Shown: positions 1 through 6,059 of the stretch, in pieces
How positions within the stretch are numbered: the stretch's first letter is position 1
Layout: each line of letters opens with the position of its first letter
Assembly: GCA_023446675.1 (NCBI GenBank)
Contig: JAEXPO010000176.1
Span: 1 to 7,922, forward strand
DNA from: Bacillota bacterium
Lineage (GTDB): Bacteria; Bacillota; Clostridia; DSM-8532
Length of the DNA: 7,922 bases
Direction: 5' to 3'
Position numbers and translations under genes: made by a program
The notes under the pieces: generated by a model
Database searches by the model: none
What the model was told of the DNA's origin: nothing
The model's input: the letters and a program-made list of their open reading frames with translations, nothing else

Positions 1-750
1 AATAACGGCGCTCCTACCTATATGGCCGCGGATATTGCCTACCACAGAAATAAATTCATTACCCGGGGCTTCGATTGGGCGATAGATCTCTGGGGTGCGG
101 ATCACCACGGCCATGTGGCCAGGATGAAATCCGCCATGGAGCCCTTCGGAGTTACAAAGGATCGCTTTGAGGTGGTATTGTTCCAGCTTGTCCGCCTCTA
201 CCGTAACGGGGAAATTGCCCGCATGTCCAAAAGGACAGGCAAGGCCATATCCCTGGGTGATCTGCTTGAAGAGGTAGGCAAGGACGCAGCCCGGTTTATT
301 TTTAATTTAAAAACCTCCGGCAGCCATCTGGATTTTGATCTGGATCTGGCTGTGAGCCAATCCAATGACAACCCTGTTTTTTACGTACAATACGCCCATG
401 CCCGTATTACAAGCATCATAAGGAGGCTTTCAGAGGAAGGGGTTACCCTTTCCGAGGACAAGCCCTTAAACTTTAATCTTCTTAAGGCTCCGGAAGAAAT
501 TGAGCTTTTAAGAAAGCTTGCCGAATATCCCGAGGAAGTGGCGCTGTCGGCCAAGACCCTTGAGCCCAGCCGGATTACCCGCTATGTCATGGACGTTGCA
601 GCCAGCTTTCACAGCTTCTATAACGCCTGCCGGGTTCGCGGGGAGGAGGAGTCCCTCATGCTGGCCCGACTGGCTCTTGTGGATTCAACCCGCACCGTCA
701 TCCGCAATGTCCTGGTTCTTATCCGGATTAATGCCCCGGAGAGAATGTAA
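1..750 (+). CDS. argS: Arginyl-tRNA synthetase, C-terminal part (5' end outside window)
   Basis: ArgRS attaches arginine to tRNA-Arg in the cytoplasm for translation. The reading frame is open from base 1, so the gene starts upstream; 249 residues are visible of the usual roughly 550-600. The visible part begins in the catalytic Rossmann fold with GAPTYMAADIAYHRNK and DLWGADHHGHVARM. The class I KMSKS-type loop follows as RMSKRTGK near visible residues 74-81. After it come EEVGKDAARFIF and NPVFYVQYAHARI, typical of bacterial ArgRS, and the helical DALR anticodon-binding domain, ending in the characteristic NAPERM close to the stop. No defect is seen in the visible part. The next gene, a SEC-C protein, lies 94 nt downstream on the same strand. 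The assignment is from recognised family motifs and is firm. Confidence 0.97.
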   Translation, partial: NNGAPTYMAADIAYHRNKFITRGFDWAIDLWGADHHGHVARMKSAMEPFGVTKDRFEVVLFQLVRLYRNGEIARMSKRTGKAISLGDLLEEVGKDAARFIFNLKTSGSHLDFDLDLAVSQSNDNPVFYVQYAHARITSIIRRLSEEGVTLSEDKPLNFNLLKAPEEIELLRKLAEYPEEVALSAKTLEPSRITRYVMDVAASFHSFYNACRVRGEEESLMLARLALVDSTRTVIRNVLVLIRINAPERM

Positions 751-761
751 ACTTACTTGTG

Positions 762-774
762 ATAAAGTCTTTAT
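762..774. promoter_or_regulatory. Perfect AT-rich palindrome between argS and the SEC-C gene
   Basis: ATAAAG-T-CTTTAT is a perfect 13-bp dyad with a 1-nt centre, 12 nt after the argS stop. The loop is too small for an RNA hairpin with this stem fully formed, so if it means anything it would be a DNA operator. A TATAAA hexamer (772-777) overlaps its right arm, but no -35 box at normal spacing was found. The function is unknown and the match may be chance in AT-rich DNA. Confidence 0.25.
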
Positions 775-785
775 AAATATTTTAA

Positions 786-810
786 GGACGGCTGAAAGCT
801 TTAGCCGTCC
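786..810 (+). terminator. Hairpin after argS, weak terminator candidate
   Basis: GGACGGCT (786-793) pairs perfectly with AGCCGTCC (803-810). The stem can extend inward through GAA/TTT to a small loop. The stem is GC-rich, but the sequence after it (CTCAAGTTAAC) has no T run, so intrinsic termination would be poor. It could be a partial terminator or an mRNA-stabilising or processing hairpin between argS and the downstream genes. Confidence 0.45.
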
Positions 811-844
811 CTCAAGTTAACAAAAACGAAAGGAAGATACACCC

Positions 845-1330
845 ATGAGCTTATTTTCAGAATGGCAGAAAAGACTGGAAAATCAGGAGGGCGAAAGCCA
901 GGAGTTTTTCGAAAACTATCTGAAAAAGGAAAAGGAGGCCTACCAGCGTATTCTGGGAACCGAGGACGCTTCCTTAAGCGGAAAGCTTTCCGAGCTGGCC
1001 GAATTTTATGCCATGGATACCCTCACTTTTATAGGATTCCTGGATGGTATAAGCACCAGTTTAGATACTGAGATTGACCTGGACAGCCTGACAGAGGCTA
1101 GTGATGTCACCCTTGATATTAATAAAGAAAAGCTCTATTACAATATGCTGAATGCCAAGGCTGACTGGCTTTACGGCCTGGAGGAATGGAACAGCCATTT
1201 AACCAATGAACAGAAGGCCGAAATTAAAAAGCATTTCCACGAGGATAACCGTGCTGTAAGCAGCAAAGTCGGACGCAATGACCCTTGCCCCTGCGGAAGC
1301 GGCAAGAAGTATAAAAAATGTTGCGGATAA
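845..1330 (+). CDS. Small SEC-C motif protein of unknown function
   Basis: The product has 161 residues. Its C-terminus is a clear SEC-C motif, [18 protein letters not shown] (residues 143-160), with C148, C150, C159 and C160 as the expected zinc ligands, the same motif found at the C-terminus of SecA. The first 140 residues are acidic and helical-looking (a charged stretch at residues 5-35 rich in E and K, then [22 protein letters not shown]) and I recognise no catalytic motif in them. There is no signal peptide or membrane segment, so it should be cytosolic. The start is supported by AGGAAG at 831-836, 8 nt upstream. It lies directly after argS, and to my recollection a SEC-C protein next to argS recurs in Clostridia, suggesting a translation- or ribosome-linked role; that role is inference. 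It may share a transcript with the ABC genes 40 nt downstream. Confidence 0.9.
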   Translation: MSLFSEWQKRLENQEGESQEFFENYLKKEKEAYQRILGTEDASLSGKLSELAEFYAMDTLTFIGFLDGISTSLDTEIDLDSLTEASDVTLDINKEKLYYNMLNAKADWLYGLEEWNSHLTNEQKAEIKKHFHEDNRAVSSKVGRNDPCPCGSGKKYKKCCG

Positions 1331-1350
1331 GGATCAGAATAAACTGATCC
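1331..1350 (+). repeat. Hairpin directly after the SEC-C gene stop
   Basis: GGATCAG (1331-1337) and CTGATCC (1344-1350) form a perfect 7-bp stem with a 6-nt loop AATAAA, starting one base after the SEC-C stop codon. No T run follows, so it is unlikely to end transcription. It lies 20 nt before the ABC ATPase start and could set relative mRNA levels or stability within the operon. Confidence 0.45.
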
Positions 1351-1370
1351 CTAAGTGTAAGGGGGTCCCT

Positions 1371-2087
1371 ATGCTTGAGGTAAAAAAGCTCTCAAAAAAA
1401 TATGAAAAGGTATTAGCGGTAAGCAATGTTTCCTTCGTAGTCAATCAGGGAGAGATAGGCGTGCTGTTAGGACCAAACGGAGCAGGCAAGAGCACCACTA
1501 TTAAGTCCATTGCCGGGCTTTTAAGGTTTGAAGGCCAGATAACCATCGATAAGTTCGATAATAAAAGTCTTGAAGCCAAAAGAGCTTTTGGCTATATACC
1601 GGAAGCACCTGCCCTGTATGATTCTTTAACGGTATGGGAGCATTTGGAATTTATTGCCAAAGCCTATAGCTTATCGGATTGGCAGAAGGAAGCGGAGCAT
1701 TTGCTTGAACGCTTTGAGCTTGACGACAAGAAAAACAAGCTGGGCAAGGAGCTTTCCAAGGGGATGCAGCAGAAGGTAAGCATCTGCTGTGCCCTTCTTA
1801 TAAAGCCTAAAATGCTGATGTTTGACGAGCCCATGGTTGGGCTTGATCCCAAAGCCATAAAGACCCTTAAGGAGATGTTTGGGGAGCTTAAGGAAAAGGG
1901 CTGCGCACTTCTAATAAGCACCCACATGATTGACAGCATTGAAGAGGTTTGGGATAAGGCGCTTATTATGAACAAGGGCGAAATTGTGCTGTCACGCACC
2001 CGCGGTGAACTTGAGGCGAGTAATGAATCTTTGGAGCAAATCTTCTTTGAGGTAACCGACAGCGACAAGGTGGTGGGGGAGGCATGA
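1371..2087 (+). CDS. ABC transporter ATP-binding protein (exporter type)
   Basis: This 238-residue cytoplasmic nucleotide-binding subunit should power the permease encoded next to it. It carries Walker A GPNGAGKST (34-42), a Q-loop region written YIPEAPALY with Glu78 where many ABC proteins have Gln, a variant signature LSKGMQQK (128-135), Walker B MLMFDEP (148-154), D-loop GLDP (157-160) and the switch His185 in STHMID. This pattern fits ABC-2-like drug, antibiotic or lipid exporters rather than importers. The open frame extends upstream to 1278, overlapping the SEC-C gene, but the ATG at 1371 is preferred: AAGGGGG (1359-1365) lies 5 nt upstream and the product then starts with MLEVKKLSKKY, the normal beginning of such domains. 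Its last codons overlap the permease start by 4 nt (ATGA), implying translational coupling. The substrate cannot be read from the sequence. Confidence 0.95.
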   Translation: MLEVKKLSKKYEKVLAVSNVSFVVNQGEIGVLLGPNGAGKSTTIKSIAGLLRFEGQITIDKFDNKSLEAKRAFGYIPEAPALYDSLTVWEHLEFIAKAYSLSDWQKEAEHLLERFELDDKKNKLGKELSKGMQQKVSICCALLIKPKMLMFDEPMVGLDPKAIKTLKEMFGELKEKGCALLISTHMIDSIEEVWDKALIMNKGEIVLSRTRGELEASNESLEQIFFEVTDSDKVVGEA

Positions 2088-3652
2088 GTCCGCTTTTCTT
2101 CCTTATTCGTAAAAGCTTAAAAAATATTATAAAGAGCGCGTTTAAAAAGCCCCTGGTTCTAATCGGCTATCTTTTTGTTCTCCTGCTTCTTGGAGGCTCT
2201 CTGGCGCTGGCTTTCTTTATGCCCAGCGGCTCCGTCAATCAAAACCCCCCGGAGATGTTTAAGGGCATCATGGTTCTGGCCAGCGGCGTCCTTTACTACT
2301 CTACTCTGAAAATGGGTATAGACAAGGGCAGCAGTTATTTTCGCATGGCGGATGTTAACCTTGTTTTCCCTTCTCCGCTTAAGGGCAATCATGTGCTGCT
2401 TTACGGCTTTTTAAAGCAGTTGGCCGGCACCTTGCTTTTTATTTATCTGGCGGTGGCTCAAATCCCTAATTTGAAAAATAATTTTATGATAAACAATTAC
2501 GGCGTCTGGATGATTTTGCTGGCGGTGGTCATGTATTCTCTGGCCTTTCCCCTCGTTAGCATCGCCATATACTCCTGGACCACCAAGGTAAAGGTGCGCA
2601 AGGTTTGGGCAAAGCGCGTGCTGGATATTGTCGCACTGGCGGCAGTACTTGTTTTTATTCTGAGACTGTCGGCCTCAGGCCAGTTTGCCGTTGCCCTTCA
2701 AGAGGTGTTCGGAAGCCCTGCGGCTCAATACTTTCCTCTTATCGGCTGGACTGCCGCTATTGCCTCTGCCGGAGTGACAGGCTTTACCTTTCCTGCTGTC
2801 TTTGGCCTTTCAGCCATGCTCCTTGTGATTGTGGGACTTCTTATTTCATTCCTTCGCATGAAGGTGGATTATTACGAGGATGTTCTGGAAGCCACGGAGT
2901 ATGCTGAAACGGTGCTTAAGGCCAAAAAAGAAGGCAATACCATGGGCCTTAACACCAAGATTAAAAGCAATGTTAAGCAGAAGCTTAACGGAACCGGCGC
3001 CCGTGTTCTCTTCTCCAAACAAATACTGGAGCTTCGCAAAACCTCCTTCTTCCTGTTTCTGGACAGGACGTCCATCACCATTATTCTGTCGGCTGTTATT
3101 TTTAAGCTTGTTATGCCCGATGAGGCAGGTACAATGAACCTGATTATAATTCTGGCCTTCAGCGTCTACATGCTTTTGTTGTTTCAAATGCAGGGAAGGC
3201 TTGGCCAGGAGCTGAGCAAGCCCTATATTTTCCTAATTCCCGACAGTCCGGCCAGAAAGCTTTTTTACACCACCCTTCCTGAGCATGTAAAGAATCTTTT
3301 TGACGGTGCGGTTCTTTTTATTCTATCCGGGATTCTGTTCAAGGCAAACCCTCTGTTAGTACCGGCCTGTATTATTACCTATGTCCTGTTCGGTGCGGTA
3401 TTTACTTACACGGATGTTCTTTGCCGAAGGCTTTTCGGCTCGGTGCACAGCAAAGCTCTTCTTATCTTTATAAAGGCTATTGCCGCCCTTTTAGTGGAGC
3501 TTCCCGGCATTATTGCCGCAGTAATTGTTCTGGTTATATCAGGAAGCCAGCTGCTTTGCATTATCACCATGGGGGGATGGAGCTTTACCCTGGCCTTTAT
3601 GCTGTTTATGTTTTCCCAGGGGATTTTTAAGAATCTGGAGTCAGCCGGCTGA
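2084..3652 (+). CDS. ABC exporter membrane protein (putative ABC_export family)
   Basis: A 522-residue integral membrane protein and partner of the overlapping ATPase. Hydrophobic segments lie at about residues 23-46, 60-77, 104-126, 140-163, 179-195, 235-258, 325-344, 350-368, 404-420, 424-444, 458-486 and 488-512, roughly twelve helices in two halves. A charged, probably cytoplasmic stretch (about 259-322) separates the halves. I place it in the Firmicutes 'putative ABC exporter' family from its layout and two related motifs: VNLVFPSPLKGNHVLLY (91-107) and PYIFLIPDSPARKLFY (380-395), each between membrane segments. There is no signal peptide beyond the first helix and no extracellular domain of note. 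Start: the ATG inside the ATGA overlap; translation is probably coupled to the ATPase. The cargo is unknown; exporters of this layout are thought to move peptides, lipids or drugs, which is inference here. Confidence 0.85.
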   Translation: MSPLFFLIRKSLKNIIKSAFKKPLVLIGYLFVLLLLGGSLALAFFMPSGSVNQNPPEMFKGIMVLASGVLYYSTLKMGIDKGSSYFRMADVNLVFPSPLKGNHVLLYGFLKQLAGTLLFIYLAVAQIPNLKNNFMINNYGVWMILLAVVMYSLAFPLVSIAIYSWTTKVKVRKVWAKRVLDIVALAAVLVFILRLSASGQFAVALQEVFGSPAAQYFPLIGWTAAIASAGVTGFTFPAVFGLSAMLLVIVGLLISFLRMKVDYYEDVLEATEYAETVLKAKKEGNTMGLNTKIKSNVKQKLNGTGARVLFSKQILELRKTSFFLFLDRTSITIILSAVIFKLVMPDEAGTMNLIIILAFSVYMLLLFQMQGRLGQELSKPYIFLIPDSPARKLFYTTLPEHVKNLFDGAVLFILSGILFKANPLLVPACIITYVLFGAVFTYTDVLCRRLFGSVHSKALLIFIKAIAALLVELPGIIAAVIVLVISGSQLLCIITMGGWSFTLAFMLFMFSQGIFKNLESAG

Positions 3653-3691
3653 GTGCTGAATACAGCAAAGGAAATTTTAAAGGAGTTTGCC

Positions 3692-4132
3692 ATGGCGGTA
3701 AGATATGCTGAATCTAAGGATTTAGAAGGGATACTGGAGCTTTATAAGCTTTTAATACCGGATGACCAGGAGGCAGAGGAAGCACGTCTTGTGTCTCTTT
3801 GGGAGGAAATTATGGGCAGCCCCGGACGTTACCGGTATATGGTGGCTGAAGAGGAAGGCCGTATTCTGGCTACCTGCAATATAGCCCTTGTGCCCAACCT
3901 TTCCCATGGGGGAAGGCCCTTTGGGATTATAGAAAATGTGATTACCCACCCTGATGCACGAAGGAAAGGGTTTGGAAGGGCGGTTTTAGAAAAGGCTTTG
4001 GATTTTGCAAGGGAAACCTCCTGCTGTAAGGTGATGCTTTTAAGCGGAAGCCACAGAACCGAAGCCCATGCCTTCTATAAAAGCCTGGGCTTTGACGGTG
4101 ACAGGAAAAGAGGGTTTTGCATTTATCTCTAA
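3692..4132 (+). CDS. GNAT family N-acetyltransferase
   Basis: A 146-residue cytosolic enzyme expected to transfer an acetyl group from acetyl-CoA to an amine; the acceptor is not known. The GNAT core is visible: an N-terminal VRYAESKDLEGILELY segment (3-18), a central strand pair around GRILATCNIALVPN (56-69), then IIENVITHPDARRKGFG (79-95) containing the acetyl-CoA pyrophosphate loop RRKGFG (90-95), and the C-terminal AHAFYKSLGF (125-134). Length is normal for a single-domain GNAT. The open frame could begin at a GTG at 3653 right behind the permease stop, but the ATG at 3692 has a strong AAAGGAG (3679-3685) 6 nt upstream and gives the usual family start. It follows the permease by 39 nt on the same strand with no terminator, so co-transcription is likely. 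Confidence 0.9.
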   Translation: MAVRYAESKDLEGILELYKLLIPDDQEAEEARLVSLWEEIMGSPGRYRYMVAEEEGRILATCNIALVPNLSHGGRPFGIIENVITHPDARRKGFGRAVLEKALDFARETSCCKVMLLSGSHRTEAHAFYKSLGFDGDRKRGFCIYL

Positions 4133-4174
4133 GGCTGCGTTTCCAAATGCCGAAAACTAAAATGAAATGCAAAA
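4115..4174. repeat. Long-spaced AT-rich inverted repeat at the end of the GNAT gene
   Basis: TTTTGCATTT (4115-4124, inside the last GNAT codons) is the exact reverse complement of AAATGCAAAA (4165-4174) in the gap before the YhcH-family gene. The 40-nt spacer contains a second AAATGC (4145-4150) that could compete. It lacks a GC core and a T run, so it is not a terminator. It could be a 3' structure or chance. Confidence 0.2.
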
Positions 4175-4206
4175 ATAAAAATCAGAAATAATAAAGGAGC
4201 AAAGCC

Positions 4207-4656
4207 ATGATTATCGACACCCTGGACAATATTGAAAAATATGCCCCGCTGTCCGAAAACCTTAAGAAGGGCATAGGCTACTTAAAGGAGATTCTGGAAA
4301 AGGGATCACCTTTGGGCAGGACCGATTTTGACAACGGCATCTACACCAGCGTCACAAGCTATGATACTAAAAACCCCAGTGATGCCAAATGGGAAACCCA
4401 CGAGAAGTTCATCGACATCCAGTTCATCGTGGAGGGCGGCGAAATTATCGGATATGCCCCAAAAGTCGATTTGGGCAAGGGCCTGGGTTATGACGAGAAA
4501 AAAGACATTGAATTTTTTACTTACGAGGGAGACTATACGCCCTTAAAGCTTGTCCCCGGCACCTTTGCCATCTTTTTTCCCGAGGACGGCCACAAGGCCT
4601 GTGTCAGGGACAGAAGCTCCACGGCAAAAAAGCTTCTGGTAAAGGTTCCTCTTTAA
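4207..4656 (+). CDS. YhcH/YjgK/YiaL family protein (NanQ/EbgC-like sugar anomerase candidate)
   Basis: A 149-residue cytosolic beta-barrel (cupin-like) protein. Family hallmarks are WETHEKFIDIQFIVEGGEIIGYAP (residues 62-85, with E63, H65, D70 and Q72 as the conserved polar set), LVPGTFAIFFPEDGHKACV (115-133, with H129) and the terminal KKLLVKVPL with conserved lysines. Length matches the usual 150. Characterised members act in sugar catabolism: NanQ promotes anomerisation of N-acetylneuraminate and EbgC is associated with a beta-galactosidase. The exact substrate here is unknown, and there are no sialic acid genes in view. The start is firm: AAAGGAG (4193-4199) lies 7 nt before ATG. It is 74 nt after the GNAT gene, perhaps the last gene of that transcript, and is followed by the strong hairpin at 4743-4781. 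Confidence 0.9.
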   Translation: MIIDTLDNIEKYAPLSENLKKGIGYLKEILEKGSPLGRTDFDNGIYTSVTSYDTKNPSDAKWETHEKFIDIQFIVEGGEIIGYAPKVDLGKGLGYDEKKDIEFFTYEGDYTPLKLVPGTFAIFFPEDGHKACVRDRSSTAKKLLVKVPL

Positions 4657-4665
4657 TTGGCAGCC

Positions 4666-4681
4666 ATTTGCGTAAGCAAAT
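4666..4681. promoter_or_regulatory. Perfect dyad upstream of the MerR-methyltransferase gene
   Basis: ATTTGC-GTAA-GCAAAT is a perfect 6-bp inverted repeat around GTAA, 10 nt after the YhcH-family stop. As DNA it could be an operator; as RNA it would be a small hairpin with a GNRA tetraloop. A TTGGCA hexamer (4657-4662, five of six matches to a -35 box) lies just upstream and the dyad would fall within the spacer. No good -10 box is found at 17-20 bp, so the promoter reading is weak. Confidence 0.35.
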
Positions 4682-4725
4682 TCATCCTCTTCCAATATAG
4701 GCGCAAGTTTTATGAATTGTAACGG

Positions 4726-4785
4726 ATGAATGAAGAAATAATAAAAGAGGCATTGCCTTCAAAAGGCTGGTGCCTCTTTTTCTAA
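4726..4785 (+). CDS. Possible 19-residue leader peptide running through the terminator
   Basis: An ATG at 4726 opens a 19-codon frame encoding MNEEIIKEALPSKGWCLFF, with TAA at 4783-4785. The frame covers both arms of the hairpin at 4743-4780 and ends in its T run, 13 nt before the next gene's start codon. This arrangement is known from translation-controlled attenuators of several resistance genes, where a stalled ribosome keeps the terminator from forming. Against it: there is no clear ribosome binding site before 4726 (only AACGG next to it), and a short frame through a terminator can arise by chance. A five-codon ATG frame also lies at 4712-4729. Treat this as a hypothesis. Confidence 0.25.
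   Translation: MNEEIIKEALPSKGWCLFF
4743..4781 (+). terminator. Strong intrinsic terminator, possible attenuator of the MerR-methyltransferase gene
   Basis: AAAAGAGGCA (4743-4752) pairs perfectly with TGCCTCTTTT (4771-4780). A second stem, GCCTT/AAGGC, stacks inside it, and a T run (4777-4781) closes the structure. It can end the operon that stops with the YhcH-family gene. The next gene's ribosome binding site (AAGGTG, 4784-4789) starts 3 nt after the T run, so no promoter fits between them. Any transcript of the next gene starting upstream must cross this hairpin. Confidence 0.9.
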
Positions 4786-4798
4786 GGTGCTTTGATAG

Positions 4799-6013
4799 AT
4801 GAAAATAGGTGCATTCGCAAAAAAGAATGGGGTAAGCATTGATACCCTCCGCCATTACATGAGCCTGGGACTGCTATTGCCATCAAAGGCAAAGAGCCAG
4901 TATGCCTTTGATTCCCGCTGCCAGGAGGCCTTTAATGAAGTCACACATCTGAAATCTCTTGGATTCAGCTTGCAGGAAATAAAGGATATTTTTGTAGTCA
5001 ATCAGCTTGGAAAGCTAACCTCAATACAGAAAGAGGCCTGCTACAAGGATGTATTTAAAGTAAAGAGGGACTCGGTAAGGGCTGAAATAGAGAAGCTGGA
5101 GCAGAAGGCCACCCTCCTGGAGGAAGAGCTCCAAAGGCTTGATACCCTCAAGGACACAAAAAAATTCAGCCTGGGGCTGGAGCTTCAATGGCTCGGGCAC
5201 CTTTGCTGCCATCGCTGCGGAGAACCCCTTGTTCTTATGGAAGCTTTAGTAGACGACAACAGGGTGCTTTCAGGGAGCCTGAAATGCGCCTGCGGCACCG
5301 GGTACCGTGTAGTGGAAGGAATTGTCTGCCAGGGGGAGCTGAGCACGGAAGAACATCCTCCCATTGACGTTCAGTCCTATATACAGCATACCGATGAGGA
5401 TTACCTTCTAAAGGTCTATAAAACTTTAGAATGGTTTTTTCAAAATATACCTTTTGAAAGCCTTTCAAAAAAGCTTATTCTGGAGCTGGGCAGCGGCAGC
5501 GGCTTTTTTTTGAGGCGCATGTATGATTCCCTCCCGGAGGATGCCCTCTACATTGCGGTGGATTCCAATTATGAAAAATTAAGAGCCTTGAAGGAAACAA
5601 TGGAGAAAGCCGACAGTAAAAAGGCGCTTATGTTTATTTGCACCGATTTTCAATGCATCCCCCTTAAGGAGGCGTCTGTGGATGCTATCTGCGATTTCAC
5701 AGGTACAAGCAATTACAGCTTTGACAACGGGGACTTCCTGCTGAGTCTTATTCAGCGCTATTATAAAAACGATGCGGAGCTTTATGGAGCTTATATTGTC
5801 TTTAAAAACTTCAGCCATGAAAGCCAAATTTCTCCCGGCTTCCGGCCCAATTTCACAAAGGCTTGCCTGGAGGAAGGGATAGAGCAGCTGGGTTTTGTCA
5901 AGCGTTTGGAATACCTTTCAAATACCGTCAGCAAGGGCGGAATCTATGAGGATTATTTTAAGGATGACGAAAAAGTAGCCGCTTACTGTTTTATTGGAAA
6001 AAGGTCGGGTTAA
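4799..6013 (+). CDS. MerR-type regulator fused to a zinc-ribbon SAM-dependent methyltransferase
   Basis: A 404-residue cytosolic protein with four parts. Residues 1-66 are a MerR winged helix: MKIGAFAKKNGVSIDTLRHY, then GLLLPS, a SQYAFDSR wing and LKSLGFSLQEIKDIF. Residues 88-120 form a charged helix like the MerR dimerisation coiled coil. Residues 136-175 resemble a Trm112-like zinc ribbon: C137-x2-C140-G-x-P-L, then L-K-C163-A-C165-G-x2-Y and EGIV; the second pair is CxC rather than the usual CxxC. Residues 205-400 are a class I methyltransferase: motif I LILELGSGSGFF (226-237), acidic D255 after a strand for the SAM ribose, CTDFQCIPL (281-289) and VDAICDFTGTSNY (294-306). The methyl acceptor is unknown. 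RBS AAGGTG (4784-4789) lies 9 nt upstream. The C-terminal domain replaces the usual MerR effector domain. An MFS pump follows behind a MerR-spaced promoter, which this protein probably controls (inference). Confidence 0.88.
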   Translation: MKIGAFAKKNGVSIDTLRHYMSLGLLLPSKAKSQYAFDSRCQEAFNEVTHLKSLGFSLQEIKDIFVVNQLGKLTSIQKEACYKDVFKVKRDSVRAEIEKLEQKATLLEEELQRLDTLKDTKKFSLGLELQWLGHLCCHRCGEPLVLMEALVDDNRVLSGSLKCACGTGYRVVEGIVCQGELSTEEHPPIDVQSYIQHTDEDYLLKVYKTLEWFFQNIPFESLSKKLILELGSGSGFFLRRMYDSLPEDALYIAVDSNYEKLRALKETMEKADSKKALMFICTDFQCIPLKEASVDAICDFTGTSNYSFDNGDFLLSLIQRYYKNDAELYGAYIVFKNFSHESQISPGFRPNFTKACLEEGIEQLGFVKRLEYLSNTVSKGGIYEDYFKDDEKVAAYCFIGKRSG

Positions 6014-6033
6014 CCCCGCCTTTTTCTTTTTTT
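5998..6033 (+). terminator. Intrinsic terminator overlapping the MerR-methyltransferase stop codon
   Basis: AAAAAGGTCGGG (5998-6009) pairs with CCCCGCCTTTTT (6014-6025) with one wobble and one mismatch. The 4-nt loop TTAA holds most of the stop codon (TAA 6011-6013), and a long T-rich tail runs to 6033. This separates the regulator transcript from the MFS gene, which therefore needs the promoter at 6060-6090. Confidence 0.9.
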
Positions 6034-6059
6034 GTTGAAAAAACCTCCTGTTTTGGTGC

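Noticed and set aside
1278..1370. N-terminal extension of the ABC ATPase frame back to an ATG at 1278
   Set aside because: It overlaps the SEC-C motif codons, has no ribosome binding site, and the ATG at 1371 has AAGGGGG and gives a normal family start.
1664..2068. Minus-strand frame opposite the ABC ATPase
   Set aside because: Serine-rich translation without recognisable domains, lying fully antisense to a gene with all ABC motifs; a shadow frame.
2846..3187. Minus-strand frames opposite the permease
   Set aside because: No motifs, no ribosome binding site, and antisense to a continuous membrane-protein frame.
3653..3691. GTG start for the GNAT gene directly after the permease stop
   Set aside because: The ATG at 3692 has a strong AAAGGAG at ideal distance and the residues before it do not fit the GNAT fold.
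4133..4206. Promoter for the YhcH-family gene
   Set aside because: The gap is AT-rich with several partial boxes but no -35/-10 pair at acceptable spacing; co-transcription with the GNAT gene is simpler.
4657..4742. Known riboswitch or T-box in the leader before the MerR-methyltransferase
   Set aside because: The stretch is too short and shows no conserved aptamer or T-box sequence I recognise.
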